A DNA stretch of 64,000 nucleotides from an uncultured Lachnospiraceae bacterium. Lineage in GTDB: Bacteria > Bacillota > Clostridia > Lachnospirales > Lachnospiraceae. The notes beneath the pieces were generated by a model that was not told where the DNA came from, did not search any database, and worked only from the letters and a program-made list of their open reading frames with translations. Within the stretch, counting starts at the first letter, position 1; every line of letters starts with the position of its first letter. This document shows, piece after piece, positions 24,813-34,033 of this stretch. The stretch lies in contig CAJUNR010000001.1 in NCBI GenBank assembly GCA_910587765.1, positions 94,159-158,158 on the forward strand, written 5' to 3'. Both the position numbers and the translations under genes were made by a program.

Positions 24813-24866
24813 AGTAGTATTGACATCCCGAAAGTTATGTGGTATTGTCTGCTTATACATACTACT
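24813..24866 (+). promoter_or_regulatory. Promoter and candidate operator of the BlaI/M56 operon
   Basis: TTGACA (24820-24825), 17-base spacer, TATTGT (24843-24848). The promoter is bracketed by AGTAGTAT (24813-24820) and its exact reverse complement ATACTACT (24859-24866). BlaI/MecI repressors bind TACTACA-like dyads, so autoregulation is likely. Confidence 0.7.
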
Positions 24867-24896
24867 ACAGTCTTATAGAAGGGAGATCTGCCGATC

Positions 24897-25256
24897 ATGT
24901 CCGTAAAGCTTTTTGACTCCGAACTAAAGGTGATGACCGTCCTCTGGAAGGAGGGGGACTGCACCGCCAAACATATCTCCGATATTCTGAAGGAGGAGGT
25001 CGGCTGGAATGTGAACACCACCTATACCCTGATCAAACGATGCATCAAAAAGGGGGCCGTCGAGCGCTCGGAACCGCATTTTATGTGTCATGCACGGATT
25101 CCCCGGGAAGAGGTGCAGGAAGCCGAAACCAATGAACTGATTGACAAAATGTTCGACGGATCCGCCGACAAGCTGTTCTGCGCCCTGCTGGGAAGGAAAA
25201 ACCTCTCCGCCGACCAGATCAGGCAGCTCCGGCAGATCGTCGGAGAGCTGGAATGA
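24897..25256 (+). CDS. BlaI/MecI/CopY-family transcriptional repressor
   Basis: 119 residues with the winged helix (SELKVMTVLWKEGDCTAKHI; NTTYTLIKRCIKKG) and a C-terminal dimerisation helix. Family members are inactivated by proteolysis triggered by the partner M56 sensor. GGGAG precedes the ATG. The partner follows 10 bases downstream. No beta-lactamase gene is adjacent, so the regulated genes may be the pair itself or targets elsewhere. Confidence 0.93.
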   Translation: MSVKLFDSELKVMTVLWKEGDCTAKHISDILKEEVGWNVNTTYTLIKRCIKKGAVERSEPHFMCHARIPREEVQEAETNELIDKMFDGSADKLFCALLGRKNLSADQIRQLRQIVGELE

Positions 25257-25266
25257 GGTGTGCTCG

Positions 25267-27483
25267 ATGACATTATGGCAAATGAGTCTTTCCGGCGGTT
25301 TTCTGATCCTGACAGCCGCCGTCGTGCGCAGCTTCGCCCTCCATCAGCTTCCCAGGAAAACATTCCTGATTCTGTGGCAGATCGCCATCCTGCGGCTTCT
25401 GCTGCCCTTTTCCGTTCCCTCCGTTTTCAGCGTCTGGTCCCTGATTGGACGCGCAGGCAGGGAAGCGCCCGCCGGGAACGCCCTTTGGGGGATATCCGGG
25501 CAGATGGCGGCCGTCATTTCCGCCGCACCGTCCTCGGATGACATGCTTCCCCCAATACCGTCCGCCGGTCTCCAACCGCCCGATCTCCGGCTGACGCTCT
25601 GGGCGGCGGGCTTCGGCGCTTTGGCCCTGTTCTTTTTGTTCTCCTGGTTCCGCTGCCGGAGAGAGTTCGCGGCTTCCCTTCCGGTCACGGAAGAGGTGAT
25701 CCGCACATGGCTGGATGCGCATCCGCTTCCGGCCTGGCAGAGGCGCAGGATTCAGGTGCGCCGGTCCGACCGCATCCGCACTCCGCTGGCCTACGGCATC
25801 TTCCGTCCGGTCATCCTGCTACCGAAAAACGTTCGCCTGGAAAAAGGCCCGGAGCTTTCCTTCATCCTTCTGCACGAACTGGTCCACATCCGGCGGTACG
25901 ACGCCCTGACGAAACTGTCCGCCGCCCTCGTTCTGTGCATCCACTGGTTCAATCCTGCCGTCTATCTGATGTACCTGCTTCTCAATCAGGATCTCGAGCT
26001 TAGCTGCGACGAAACCGTGGTACGGATGTCCGGAGAGGATAAGCGATCCGCCTATGCGCTCACCCTGATTGCTCTGGAAGAGACGAAAAACCGGCCGCTT
26101 TTCTTCGGAAACAGTTTCTGCCTGAACGCCATGAAAGAAAGGATCACCTCCATTATGAAAATACGAAATATGCCCTTTACGGCCCTGATCATCGCCGCTG
26201 TTCTGGTCATCGGCATCCCCTGTGTGTTTGCCACCTCCGCCGCCGGAAGCAGACAGACGGAAACCGCCGCTTCCATACCGGACACTGCCTTTTCGGAAGA
26301 AGAATACGGGCAGCTTCTTGCCCTGAAGTTCGACGGCTATGAACGCATGAGCATTTCCGAATATCAGCAGAAAGTCTGGGAAATGACCGATACCCCGCAG
26401 TACCGCACCCTGCTGGAATGCTTTTCGCAGAATGTGCAGATACAAGCTCTGCAGGACGAAAATGAGATCGCCGCCTTCCTGCACTACATCCTCAATCCGC
26501 TCACCGGGGACCGCTGGCAGCGGCGGGACTTTGCCGGATGTGCTGTCTCCGATTTCCCTGCCCCGGCGGAAAATGCCCTTCTGGAGTACAATCTTACCCT
26601 CTCCGTACAGGACGGCCAAAAAGTCACCGTGCAGCAGTATGACGATGCACGCGCGGGAATGGCGGAAGGCCTGCGGGCGATTCTCAACGACCGGACCAGA
26701 GAAGAATTGAGCGATGAGCGTTTCATGGACGGACAGATCCGGCAGGAGACAAAACGGCTCATTTCCAGATGGAGTACGGACAGCCTCCATATCGCCGTGG
26801 AGACTTCCTATCTGCCGTTCACCGACGAGACTTCCTCCCTCCGCGGTTCCCGTGAAGAAGAGGAAAAACGGGAGTATCCACGCGCCACAAAAGCCGACTA
26901 CCGGGCATTGTTCACCCTGAAGACCGATGATTATCCGGAGCTGCCGATCCGTGATTTCAATAAAAATTTGCTGGAATGGGGCAACGATGACTCCCAGGGC
27001 AGTCTGGACCGCATTTCCTGCGATCTCATCTATCGTGACCGTCAGGTAGAGCTGACTCCCGAGGAACAGGCTTTTGTGGAACTGTCCTTCCGCCTCTCCT
27101 CCATGGAAAATGCGAAATTTGTACAAAGCCACTACACCGGGCGCCCGGAAGAGGACCCTGTCATTGATCTGTACCTGCCGCCCAAACAGACCGCAGACGG
27201 AACGGCGTTCTGCGACCTCTACTGCCAGTTTTCGTGGCATATCACGGACAAAAGCCTCCTGACTGTCCGCCGGCGGGATCAGGCAGTGTCCGTTCTTCTC
27301 ACCGCCGTCCAGAACTTCTGGGACAGCAAAAGCCTTGACGAAGCGGTGGGCATGACAAAGGAAGAAGTCGTATCGATTCTCAACGGCCTGGCACAGACAT
27401 ACAGCACGGACCAGATCACCCTCTCCACACAGGAAGAGTATATCGGATTTGAAACGATGGATGAGCGGGGACTGCGGAATTGA
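25267..27483 (+). CDS. M56-family (BlaR1-like) membrane metallopeptidase/sensor
   Basis: 738 residues from the ATG with GAGGTG upstream. Membrane helices at about 8-25, 33-50 and 110-128, the zinc protease motif HELVH (203-207) in the cytoplasmic loop, and a further helix around 315-333 (TALIIAAVLVIGIPCVFA). The remaining 400 residues should be outside the cell and do not look like the penicillin-binding domain of BlaR1 (no SxxK/KTG set seen), so it senses something else or is a divergent sensor. It would cleave, directly or indirectly, the BlaI-type repressor upstream. Confidence 0.9.
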   Translation: MTLWQMSLSGGFLILTAAVVRSFALHQLPRKTFLILWQIAILRLLLPFSVPSVFSVWSLIGRAGREAPAGNALWGISGQMAAVISAAPSSDDMLPPIPSAGLQPPDLRLTLWAAGFGALALFFLFSWFRCRREFAASLPVTEEVIRTWLDAHPLPAWQRRRIQVRRSDRIRTPLAYGIFRPVILLPKNVRLEKGPELSFILLHELVHIRRYDALTKLSAALVLCIHWFNPAVYLMYLLLNQDLELSCDETVVRMSGEDKRSAYALTLIALEETKNRPLFFGNSFCLNAMKERITSIMKIRNMPFTALIIAAVLVIGIPCVFATSAAGSRQTETAASIPDTAFSEEEYGQLLALKFDGYERMSISEYQQKVWEMTDTPQYRTLLECFSQNVQIQALQDENEIAAFLHYILNPLTGDRWQRRDFAGCAVSDFPAPAENALLEYNLTLSVQDGQKVTVQQYDDARAGMAEGLRAILNDRTREELSDERFMDGQIRQETKRLISRWSTDSLHIAVETSYLPFTDETSSLRGSREEEEKREYPRATKADYRALFTLKTDDYPELPIRDFNKNLLEWGNDDSQGSLDRISCDLIYRDRQVELTPEEQAFVELSFRLSSMENAKFVQSHYTGRPEEDPVIDLYLPPKQTADGTAFCDLYCQFSWHITDKSLLTVRRRDQAVSVLLTAVQNFWDSKSLDEAVGMTKEEVVSILNGLAQTYSTDQITLSTQEEYIGFETMDERGLRN

Positions 27484-27569
27484 CACTCACGTACCCAGGA
27501 AAAATAAAAATTGATCTTGATTAGTGGACCCGTTTCGCATATAATAAAGAAGAACAGAGCAACTGTTCC

Positions 27570-27681
27570 AAGAGCGGAAAACTCCTGCCAGTAAGTGGAG
27601 AACAAAAAGAGCGGCGAACTCCTGCCAATGAAACGGAGAGTAAAAAGAGCGGAGAACTCCTGCCAGTAAGTGGAGAATAAA
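27570..27681. repeat. Three tandem 37-38-bp repeats
   Basis: Units start at 27570, 27607 and 27645, each AAGAGCGG followed by ACTCCTGCCA and ending GGAG(A)nnAAA. Units 1 and 3 differ at few positions; unit 2 is more divergent and one base longer. There are no spacers, so this is not CRISPR. CTCC and GGAG in each unit could pair as small hairpins. A partial fourth unit (AAGAG) starts at 27682. Confidence 0.8.
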
Positions 27682-27690
27682 AAGAGTACG

Positions 27691-27721
27691 AAAGAAGAGG
27701 CGGGGCGTCTGCCTCTTCTTT
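27691..27721 (+). terminator. Terminator after the M56 gene and tandem repeats
   Basis: AAAGAAGAGGC and GCCTCTTCTTT pair perfectly around GGGGCGTCT. The stem itself ends in T residues. On the minus strand it also ends in TTT, so it could serve the convergent GNAT gene as well. Confidence 0.65.
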
Positions 27722-27769
27722 GCTCTTATCTGGAGATACTATGCGTAAATTAAAACTATACAAGTCCTT

Positions 27770-28270
27770 CTATAACCTGCACACCATAATATATTCTTCC
27801 TCATTTTCACCCACGATCTCAAAGCCCGTCTGACGATACATCTTCACTGCGTAATTTGCCTTCTGCACAGCCAGCGACGCCTTCGTGTATCCCTGGGTTT
27901 TCAGCAGGCCGAGCATCTTTTTCATCAGCTCCGTGCCGATGCCCTGCCCGCGGTATTCCTGATACAGCGAAATGGCGAAGGACGGCGTATCGTTGTCGAT
28001 ATGGCCGTAATCTTCCATAATTCTCGTCCACACAGCGCCGACGACCCGTCCGCCGATCTCTGCTACAAGACAGTTGTCTCCTTTCTGAGAGCCAAAGCCG
28101 TCCGTATACACCTGCAGTTCCGGCCGTTCCACGATCTCCCTTGCCGGCGGTTTCGCCCCTTCCGGAAGAAAGATCGCCTCATACAGAAAATCTTTCAGCA
28201 GAATTACTTCTTCTTTTTGCAGACTTCGGATGATATAATGTTGATTCATCTGTATATTCCCCGCATTCAT
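27770..28270 (-). CDS. GNAT-family N-acetyltransferase
   Basis: 166 residues (a start at the eighth codon, MNQHYIIRSL, is equally possible). The acetyl-CoA loop is YQEYRGQGIGTELMKKML and a C-terminal NYAVKMYRQTGFEIVGENEEE is typical of GNAT enzymes, seen here as separate motifs. Substrate unknown; the family acetylates amines from small molecules to ribosomal proteins. Stands between the tandem repeats and the ABC exporter. Confidence 0.9.
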   Translation of the reverse strand: MNAGNIQMNQHYIIRSLQKEEVILLKDFLYEAIFLPEGAKPPAREIVERPELQVYTDGFGSQKGDNCLVAEIGGRVVGAVWTRIMEDYGHIDNDTPSFAISLYQEYRGQGIGTELMKKMLGLLKTQGYTKASLAVQKANYAVKMYRQTGFEIVGENEEEYIMVCRL

Positions 28271-28407
28271 TTTTCATGAGCACCTCTGCTCCTGTGATTT
28301 TTATTATACCCCACCGGCCACTGCCGTTACAACTTTCTTATGACAATTCCGCTGCATCATATCATCCGCCGGGAACGTTACCGTTCACGCCTGCCGGTTC
28401 CCGGCCG

Positions 28408-30960
28408 CTACGCCATCTCGTCCCGCAGCGCGTCAATGATATTTTCCTTCCGAATCCGGCCTGCGGCATAGACCATGGTGAGAAAGACGATGCCGAACAC
28501 CTCCAGCACGCTGACGGCGAGAGCGCCCCAGGGAAACACAAAAGACATTCCTTCCACTCTCTCGACAGACATCATCACCCGATAGACGAGAAAGGACAGC
28601 ACCCCGGAAAGCGGCACCCCGTACAGCAGCGTGCGCAGGCCGTAGAACATGCATTCAAAGCGCATCATCCGGTTAAAACTGTCGTCGGACATCCCCACCG
28701 ACCGGAGCATGGCAAGCTCCCTTCTCCGAAGCCGGATGTTCGTGGATATCGTATTGAACACGTTGGCCACGGCGATCAGAGAGATCATGAACACAAACAC
28801 GTACATAAACACATGTATTACAAAACCGGTGTTGCGGAACAGATCAAAAGCGAAGGCCAGATTGTAAAAGCTATAATCTGCCACGATCCCCTCTTCCATA
28901 ACGGCGTCCTGCAATCCGGCCAGTGTCTGAAACGGCGTGTCCGTCCAGAACAGCATTCCCTTCCTCGCCTCCTCTCCCAGAGGCTTTACTCCCTCGAACT
29001 GCGCCCGCATCCCCAGAGGCGCCGTCAGAAAGAAGGCCCAGTCCGGAACCTCCTCAAACGTCATATCCAGCGGATAACTGTCCACGAAAACAGCGCTTAC
29101 CGTCTTATCCTGCCCTCCCCAAGCGGAGCGGAGGGTAATGTGCGCGGTATCTCCGGCACACCAGCTTACATGCCCGACGGTGTCCGCCGCACAGAGCAGC
29201 ACCTTACCGTCCGGCCCCTCGTACTCCTCCCGGGAAAATCCCAGGCTTTCTATAAATTCATAAAAAATCCTGTCCTCAATAAACTGTGTATACAGCGTCA
29301 GTTCCTGCCTGCTCCCGCTGCCGCCGTCCTGCATCGCCTCCCGGTAGTGAGCCAGAAAATCTTCCGGCAGTTCCTCTGTGACCGCGGAATAAAGCGGATT
29401 GGCCTGCCAGGTGCTCTCTGTAACTCCTTCCGTCCGGCTAAGCTTCTCATAGAGACGGCTGAATGTTTCGTCGGACATGTTCGTTGTGGTAAAAAGGACA
29501 TCTCCGTCCGCCCCCTCTGCGGTAAGCTCCTTCATCAAGGCCCGCAGCGTCGTGTCGAAAGCGCTGCCGGATACGGTCAGGACAACGCTGAAGGTCAGAG
29601 AGAGGATAACGCCCCAGTAACGTTTTTTATTTCGTTTAAAATTTTTCAGGGCCAGCGCTCCCTCCAGCCCATAAAGCCTCCACACGAATCCGGAAACCCG
29701 CACCTCTTTTCCCTCTGTCCGGATATCGTTCGTCTGGCGGATGCATTCCAGCACCGGAATCGCCGCCGCTTTTCTGGCCGGAATCCAGGCGGAGATTTGA
29801 ATAGTAACCATGCTGATCACCGCCGCGCCGATCAGCGCCGGCAGGGATACCGCCAGCTCCAAAGGAGCGCCGCTTGCGGATATGGAACCGAAATGTTCCG
29901 ACACCACCGGCAGAAGCAGCCGGATGCTGCCGATCCCTGCCAGAATGCCCAGGGGGATGCCCAGACTGCCGATGCAGAGTCCCTCAAAGAGCACGGACTC
30001 CCGAAGCTGCCTGGAGGTGGCGCCCACGGACATGAGGATACCGAACTGATGGACCCGCTCGTTTAATGAGATATGAAAAGAGTTGTAGATCAGGAAGACC
30101 GAAGCCGTCATAACGATCACCGCCAGAACACCGCCGATCGCGCAGAGGAAGGCCCGAAGCAGCCGGTTGTCCGTGATCCCCAGGAAGCGGAGCAGGTTCT
30201 CATTGAGCGCCCGGGCGCCCCCGCCCTCCAGTCCCGCCGCATAATCCTTTACGCGCCGCGGATTGGAGAGCCGCACAAACACGCTGTAACTGTCCGGCCG
30301 GATGCGCTCATCCGCGCAGGTAACGGCCGTATATCCCGGCGCCTCGTGAAGCTCGAATCCGGGTCTTTCATAGGTGCCGGTGACCAGATACGTCCTCTCC
30401 TGACCAACCGTCAGTTTCTCCCCTTCCTGATACGGATCGCACTGCGTCAGGATGCCGCCCTCATATTCCCGCCGCCCCAGGGAGAGGGTAACCGGTTCCC
30501 CCACCGGAATCCGGATGCCGGCTTTGACCGCCACATGGGACGGAATCAGAATTTCCCCCGAGTTCTCCGGCATGCGGCCGGAGGTCAGGTGGATGGGCAG
30601 TTCGCCCAACGCCTCCTCTTTGAAACCTGCCACAAAGAGATAGGGCTTGCCAGCGCTCTCCTCTTTTCTGTTCTCTAAAAGCGCATAGCCCAGATTCTCA
30701 TAGGAAAATACGCCTTCCGCCTCCGGGTCCTTTTTCCGAGCCTGCTCAAAAGAAGCGTCCGCCCCGGAGAATACCACATGCCACTCTCCGCCCTTTGCGA
30801 TCTCTACATTGACCATATACTGCATCAGCGACGTTCCAAAGGTGACGATTCCCGTGAACATGGCGGCGGACAGCGCCACTCCCAATACCGTCACCAGCGT
30901 GCGCGTCCGGTTCCGCATCAGCCCCTGAAGGGCGACTTTATGAAAAATATTCATCCTCAT
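28408..30960 (-). CDS. FtsX-family ABC transporter permease
   Basis: 850 residues with an N-terminal membrane helix (TRTLVTVLGVALSAAMFTG), a large extracellular part, a first FtsX block of three helices (about 275-400), a central helix (YWGVILSLTFSVVLTVSGSA), another extracellular part and a second FtsX block at the C-terminus. This double-FtsX layout is that of MacB-like and bacteriocin-resistance exporters of Firmicutes. It overlaps the ATPase stop by four bases (ATGA). Likely role: export of, or defence against, a peptide or lipid-like substrate; none can be named. Confidence 0.92.
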   Translation of the reverse strand: MRMNIFHKVALQGLMRNRTRTLVTVLGVALSAAMFTGIVTFGTSLMQYMVNVEIAKGGEWHVVFSGADASFEQARKKDPEAEGVFSYENLGYALLENRKEESAGKPYLFVAGFKEEALGELPIHLTSGRMPENSGEILIPSHVAVKAGIRIPVGEPVTLSLGRREYEGGILTQCDPYQEGEKLTVGQERTYLVTGTYERPGFELHEAPGYTAVTCADERIRPDSYSVFVRLSNPRRVKDYAAGLEGGGARALNENLLRFLGITDNRLLRAFLCAIGGVLAVIVMTASVFLIYNSFHISLNERVHQFGILMSVGATSRQLRESVLFEGLCIGSLGIPLGILAGIGSIRLLLPVVSEHFGSISASGAPLELAVSLPALIGAAVISMVTIQISAWIPARKAAAIPVLECIRQTNDIRTEGKEVRVSGFVWRLYGLEGALALKNFKRNKKRYWGVILSLTFSVVLTVSGSAFDTTLRALMKELTAEGADGDVLFTTTNMSDETFSRLYEKLSRTEGVTESTWQANPLYSAVTEELPEDFLAHYREAMQDGGSGSRQELTLYTQFIEDRIFYEFIESLGFSREEYEGPDGKVLLCAADTVGHVSWCAGDTAHITLRSAWGGQDKTVSAVFVDSYPLDMTFEEVPDWAFFLTAPLGMRAQFEGVKPLGEEARKGMLFWTDTPFQTLAGLQDAVMEEGIVADYSFYNLAFAFDLFRNTGFVIHVFMYVFVFMISLIAVANVFNTISTNIRLRRRELAMLRSVGMSDDSFNRMMRFECMFYGLRTLLYGVPLSGVLSFLVYRVMMSVERVEGMSFVFPWGALAVSVLEVFGIVFLTMVYAAGRIRKENIIDALRDEMA

Positions 30961-31700
30961 GACTGTCCCGCCTTTCTCTCCCGCTTCTCCGCCTTACGGT
31001 CCTCGATGCGTGCAGGCGTCCGGTTTCCTTTGCTGTCCCGCACCACCCTGCCGTCCGCGATCGTGATGATCCGCTCCGCCTGCAGAGCGATATTTTCGTC
31101 ATGGGTGACCAGAAGGAGGGTCTGCCCGTATTTTTGGTTGCTCTCCTTTAAAAGCCGGACAATCTCCTGACCGTTTCTGCTGTCCAGAGCGCCGGTCGGC
31201 TCATCCGCCAGCATGACGGCCGGCGCATTCATCAGCGCCCGCCCGATGGCGACTCTCTGCTGCTGCCCGCCGGAGAGCTGGTTCGGCAGATGCTTCCGCC
31301 TGTCCTCAAGCCCCAGAAGCTCGAGCAGCTCATTCAGCCGCCTCTGATTGACCTTTCTCCGATCCATGAGGACGGGCAGCGTAATATTTTCCACCACGTT
31401 CAAGGTGGGAATCAGATTGTGAAACTGATAGATCAGTCCTACCTGTCGTCTGCGGAAGACGGCCAGTTGATCGCTGTTTCCCGCATAGATGTCCTGCCCG
31501 TCCAGACAGATCGTTCCCTTCGTGGGCACATCTACCCCGGCAATCGCGTGGAGCAGCGTGGATTTCCCCGAACCGGAGGAACCGATGATCGCCGCAAACT
31601 CCCCTTTCTCCACCGTGAGCGAGACGTGGTCCAGCGCTGTGACCTGATTTTCCCCTTTTCCGTAAATTTTACATAGATTCTTTACTTCCAAAAATTTCAT
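30957..31700 (-). CDS. ABC transporter ATP-binding protein, MacB/LolD type
   Basis: 247 residues with Walker A GSSGSGKST, Q-loop YQFHNL, signature LSGGQQQRVAIGRAL, Walker B VMLADEPTGALD and switch His in LLVTHDE. A basic tail follows. TAGGAGG lies before the ATG. First gene of the pair with the double-FtsX permease. A palindromic element related to the repeats elsewhere in the window lies in its leader. Confidence 0.95.
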   Translation of the reverse strand: MKFLEVKNLCKIYGKGENQVTALDHVSLTVEKGEFAAIIGSSGSGKSTLLHAIAGVDVPTKGTICLDGQDIYAGNSDQLAVFRRRQVGLIYQFHNLIPTLNVVENITLPVLMDRRKVNQRRLNELLELLGLEDRRKHLPNQLSGGQQQRVAIGRALMNAPAVMLADEPTGALDSRNGQEIVRLLKESNQKYGQTLLLVTHDENIALQAERIITIADGRVVRDSKGNRTPARIEDRKAEKRERKAGQS

Positions 31701-31750
31701 ATCCCGACAAACCTCCTATTTAGAGTTCCGCATCTGCTCCCCTTAAATCC

Positions 31751-31820
31751 CGGGGTCTGGAAGGATTTTCCGCCACTTTCGTGTCTGAAAATCCTTCCGA
31801 GACAGACGCAGATGTGAAAG
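31751..31820. repeat. Palindromic element related to the 131-bp structured repeat
   Basis: Contains CGGGGTCTGGAAGGA, identical to the right arm region of both 131-bp copies, and ends with GATGTGAAA as they do. GTCTGGAAGGATTTTC (31755-31770) pairs with GAAAATCCTTCCGAGAC (31787-31803) with one extra base. It sits in the leader of the ABC ATPase gene. The rest of 31701-31990 shows no gene. Confidence 0.55.
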
Positions 31821-31990
31821 TTCCGCATCCGACTTACAGTACTATCATAAAACTTTTCTCTTACATCTGCGTGACTTTTTGGTGAGAGTTTTGTCACTTT
31901 TCAAAAAAAGCACCAGCCATTTCTGACTGATGCCCTGTTCCGGTAGGATAATGATTTCCTTTAATGTATCCCCTTCCTCCATTTCCGCCG

Positions 31991-32248
31991 TCAACGCTTC
32001 AAAAAATCACTAAATTCTTTCAGTTCCCTTTTCCTGCCCTCCGAAAGACAGTTGAACTCCACGCCTCGGACCGCGCCCTCCAACGCATACAAATGTACCA
32101 GACAGACATTCGGATACCTTTCTTTCAATTTCAGGAAAGCCCGTTCCGCACCCGAACGGACCAGTTCCTCTGCAGAACCAATCCCCACGGAATCCAGCTT
32201 CCTCGCCATCTCCTTACCAATATTCATCATGGATATTAATTCCGCCAT
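31991..32248 (-). CDS. TfoX/Sxy C-terminal domain protein
   Basis: 85 residues. MNIGKEMARKLDSVGIGSAE, then ELVRSGAERAFLKLKERYP and LYALEGAVRG, the helix-hairpin-helix-like TfoX C-terminal domain found as a stand-alone small protein in many Firmicutes. Full-length TfoX proteins regulate competence in proteobacteria, but the role of this single-domain form is unknown. Alone, 216 bases downstream of the small gene group. Confidence 0.88.
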   Translation of the reverse strand: MAELISMMNIGKEMARKLDSVGIGSAEELVRSGAERAFLKLKERYPNVCLVHLYALEGAVRGVEFNCLSEGRKRELKEFSDFLKR

Positions 32249-32463
32249 ATCGTTCTCCTGTAACCACTGATTTTTCAGCTTAATCCCTTTTCAGCAAACC
32301 GAGATTGTTATATTGCTCTGCCAATATAAAATACATACCCGACAAAAAGGAAGCTGTTACTTTTTCTTGATAAGTTTCCGTTCATAATACTCAATCCCCC
32401 TGGCCGGGCCGCCCTCAAATCCGCCTCATACTCCATATTTCCGGCAGTCCTGCCGCCCCGGCA

Positions 32464-32844
32464 TCAGCGTTTGCCGGCCGAAAAGACAGCCGCCTCCTTC
32501 ACCCATCCCATCAGCTCGTCGTCAACCTCCCCTGCCCCGGAAATCAGGACGTGGTGGGTCCAGCGTCCGGGGTACGGCTCCACCGCCGCATCTATGCGCG
32601 GGGAGTCCAGACGGTATCCCAGCCCGAACGTCACGACAATATAAACCTTTGGCCGCTCCTTCGCTTTCCGCACCGGCAGGAAAGAAACGAAAGCGAAATG
32701 ATGTCTGTTGGAAAAAGCGATCTGCGTTTTCTGCACCTTGACTTTCACGCCGTCCACCTCTGAAAAAACCTTCTGTTCAAAAACCTCGTACAGAGGCAGC
32801 GCTTCCGGCTTCCCGTCAAAAAAATGTAATACATCCTGCTCCAT
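32464..32844 (-). CDS. DUF5655 domain protein
   Basis: 126 residues. The pattern VKVQKTQIAFSNRHHFAFVS and WTHHVLISGAGEVDDELMGWVKEA, seen as separate motifs, fits DUF5655, a small cytoplasmic family of unknown function. It follows the zinc-ribbon DUF1801 gene by 30 bases on the same strand, so the two are probably co-transcribed. Confidence 0.8.
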   Translation of the reverse strand: MEQDVLHFFDGKPEALPLYEVFEQKVFSEVDGVKVKVQKTQIAFSNRHHFAFVSFLPVRKAKERPKVYIVVTFGLGYRLDSPRIDAAVEPYPGRWTHHVLISGAGEVDDELMGWVKEAAVFSAGKR

Positions 32845-32874
32845 TCCCAGCGCCCTCCAAATACCTTCTTATTC

Positions 32875-33285
32875 TTACGGATGGTTCCCTGTCCTGTAAC
32901 ACCACCTCGCAATGTCGGCGATCAGCTCCGCCGGAACCGGCCTGCTGTATGGAAGCTGTATCGTCCCCTTACTCGTCCTGTAATCTTTCAGACGTTCGGA
33001 AAATTCCCGGACAGCCTCCGGCCCCGGATACAGGCCCGCATGGTTTTTAAACCCGGCAAACTGGATGATATTATGCTCTTTCCAATAAGTCGGCATACTC
33101 CATGAGATCCGTTCCTCCGCCTCCGGCAGCGCCGCGCAGAGCGCTTTCCTTATTTCTTTCAGATACGCCTGCACTTCTTCCGGCTGCATCGCTATATATT
33201 CATCCACCGTTTCCGGCGCTTTCCCGCAGTAATGGCTCTGCTCCCGCCTCTTAAAAGTACGACCGCACTTAGGACACGTCCACAT
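32875..33285 (-). CDS. Zinc-ribbon plus DUF1801 (YdhG/iron-chaperone-like) protein
   Basis: 136 residues. A short zinc-binding N-terminus (CPKCGRTFKRREQSHYC) is followed by a DUF1801 domain with ISWSMPTYWKEHNIIQFAGFKNH broken here into motif names: SMPTYW, FAGFKNHAGLYPG and GTIQLPY. Relatives were called iron chaperones (Fra) on structural grounds; function is not established. RBS AGGAGG-like (GGAGGGAGAAAG) upstream. Small-gene group with DUF5655 and TetR. Confidence 0.85.
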   Translation of the reverse strand: MWTCPKCGRTFKRREQSHYCGKAPETVDEYIAMQPEEVQAYLKEIRKALCAALPEAEERISWSMPTYWKEHNIIQFAGFKNHAGLYPGPEAVREFSERLKDYRTSKGTIQLPYSRPVPAELIADIARWCYRTGNHP

Positions 33286-33319
33286 CTTTCTCCCTCCTGC
33301 CTCTTTCCCGTTCCCCTCG

Positions 33320-33943
33320 TCATACGCCCAATAATTTCTTTACCTCGGCATATGTGATCTCATAAATCGACATATACACATAATGGACTTTCGCCTGCGC
33401 CATTGCCTCCCTCTGCTTTTCCGTCACGACGGTATAAGGATAGATCCCGAACATAAACGGAAAGAAGGAAAACAGAAAATCCTGTTTATCCTCAACCGTC
33501 ATTTCCGGGAAAAATTTATCCAGACAGTTTCTGACTTCCGCCAGCGACCGGCCATAAGCAGCCTTAAATTCAATCAGCCGTTCAAGCCGGCTGTTTTCCT
33601 CCATGTCATAATGGTTCATGGACATGATCTTCAGCAGATTTTTCCGTTCTTCCAGCGAGCGGGCCAGCACATCCGCAAATTCCGTCCCGGTCATCCTCTC
33701 ATGTTCCGCCTGAATCTGTTTCAGTCTGTGAACCCACAGTTCATACTCCCTTTGCAGCAGAGCCAGAAAGATTTCTTCTTTGGTCTGAAAATAATTGTAG
33801 ATGGAAGTCCGGGTAAAAGTAGTCGCTCTTCCGATCTCTTTCATTGTGATCTCTTTGAAACTCCTGGTCTTATACAACTCTGCGCAGGCCGTTATAATTT
33901 CTTCTTTTCTCGCCGCTGTTAATTCTTCCGAACCCCTGGGCAT
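33320..33943 (-). CDS. TetR-family transcriptional regulator
   Basis: 207 residues from the ATG with GAGGGGG upstream. The N-terminal helix-turn-helix is clear (SFKEITMKEIGRATTFTRTS, IYNYFQTKEEIF). The C-terminal domain (to residue 207) binds an unknown ligand; its form resembles the group with TetR_C_33-like sensor regions. The genes downstream on the same strand are DUF1801 and DUF5655 proteins; the two-component kinase gene ends 70 bases upstream. Confidence 0.92.
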   Translation of the reverse strand: MPRGSEELTAARKEEIITACAELYKTRSFKEITMKEIGRATTFTRTSIYNYFQTKEEIFLALLQREYELWVHRLKQIQAEHERMTGTEFADVLARSLEERKNLLKIMSMNHYDMEENSRLERLIEFKAAYGRSLAEVRNCLDKFFPEMTVEDKQDFLFSFFPFMFGIYPYTVVTEKQREAMAQAKVHYVYMSIYEITYAEVKKLLGV

Positions 33944-34033
33944 TCTGCACCCCCTCATCTACTTCTCATATCTTTTCGGAATGATCCTGACACATCGACA
34001 GTATGTGTATTATACCTTTATTCTGACACTATG

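Noticed and set aside
27570..27681. Tandem repeats as a possible CRISPR array
   Set aside because: Units are contiguous with no spacers, only three in number, and no cas gene is near.
28276..30066. 596-codon plus-strand frame opposite the FtsX permease
   Set aside because: Antisense shadow of a permease with clear membrane helices and a coupled ATPase.
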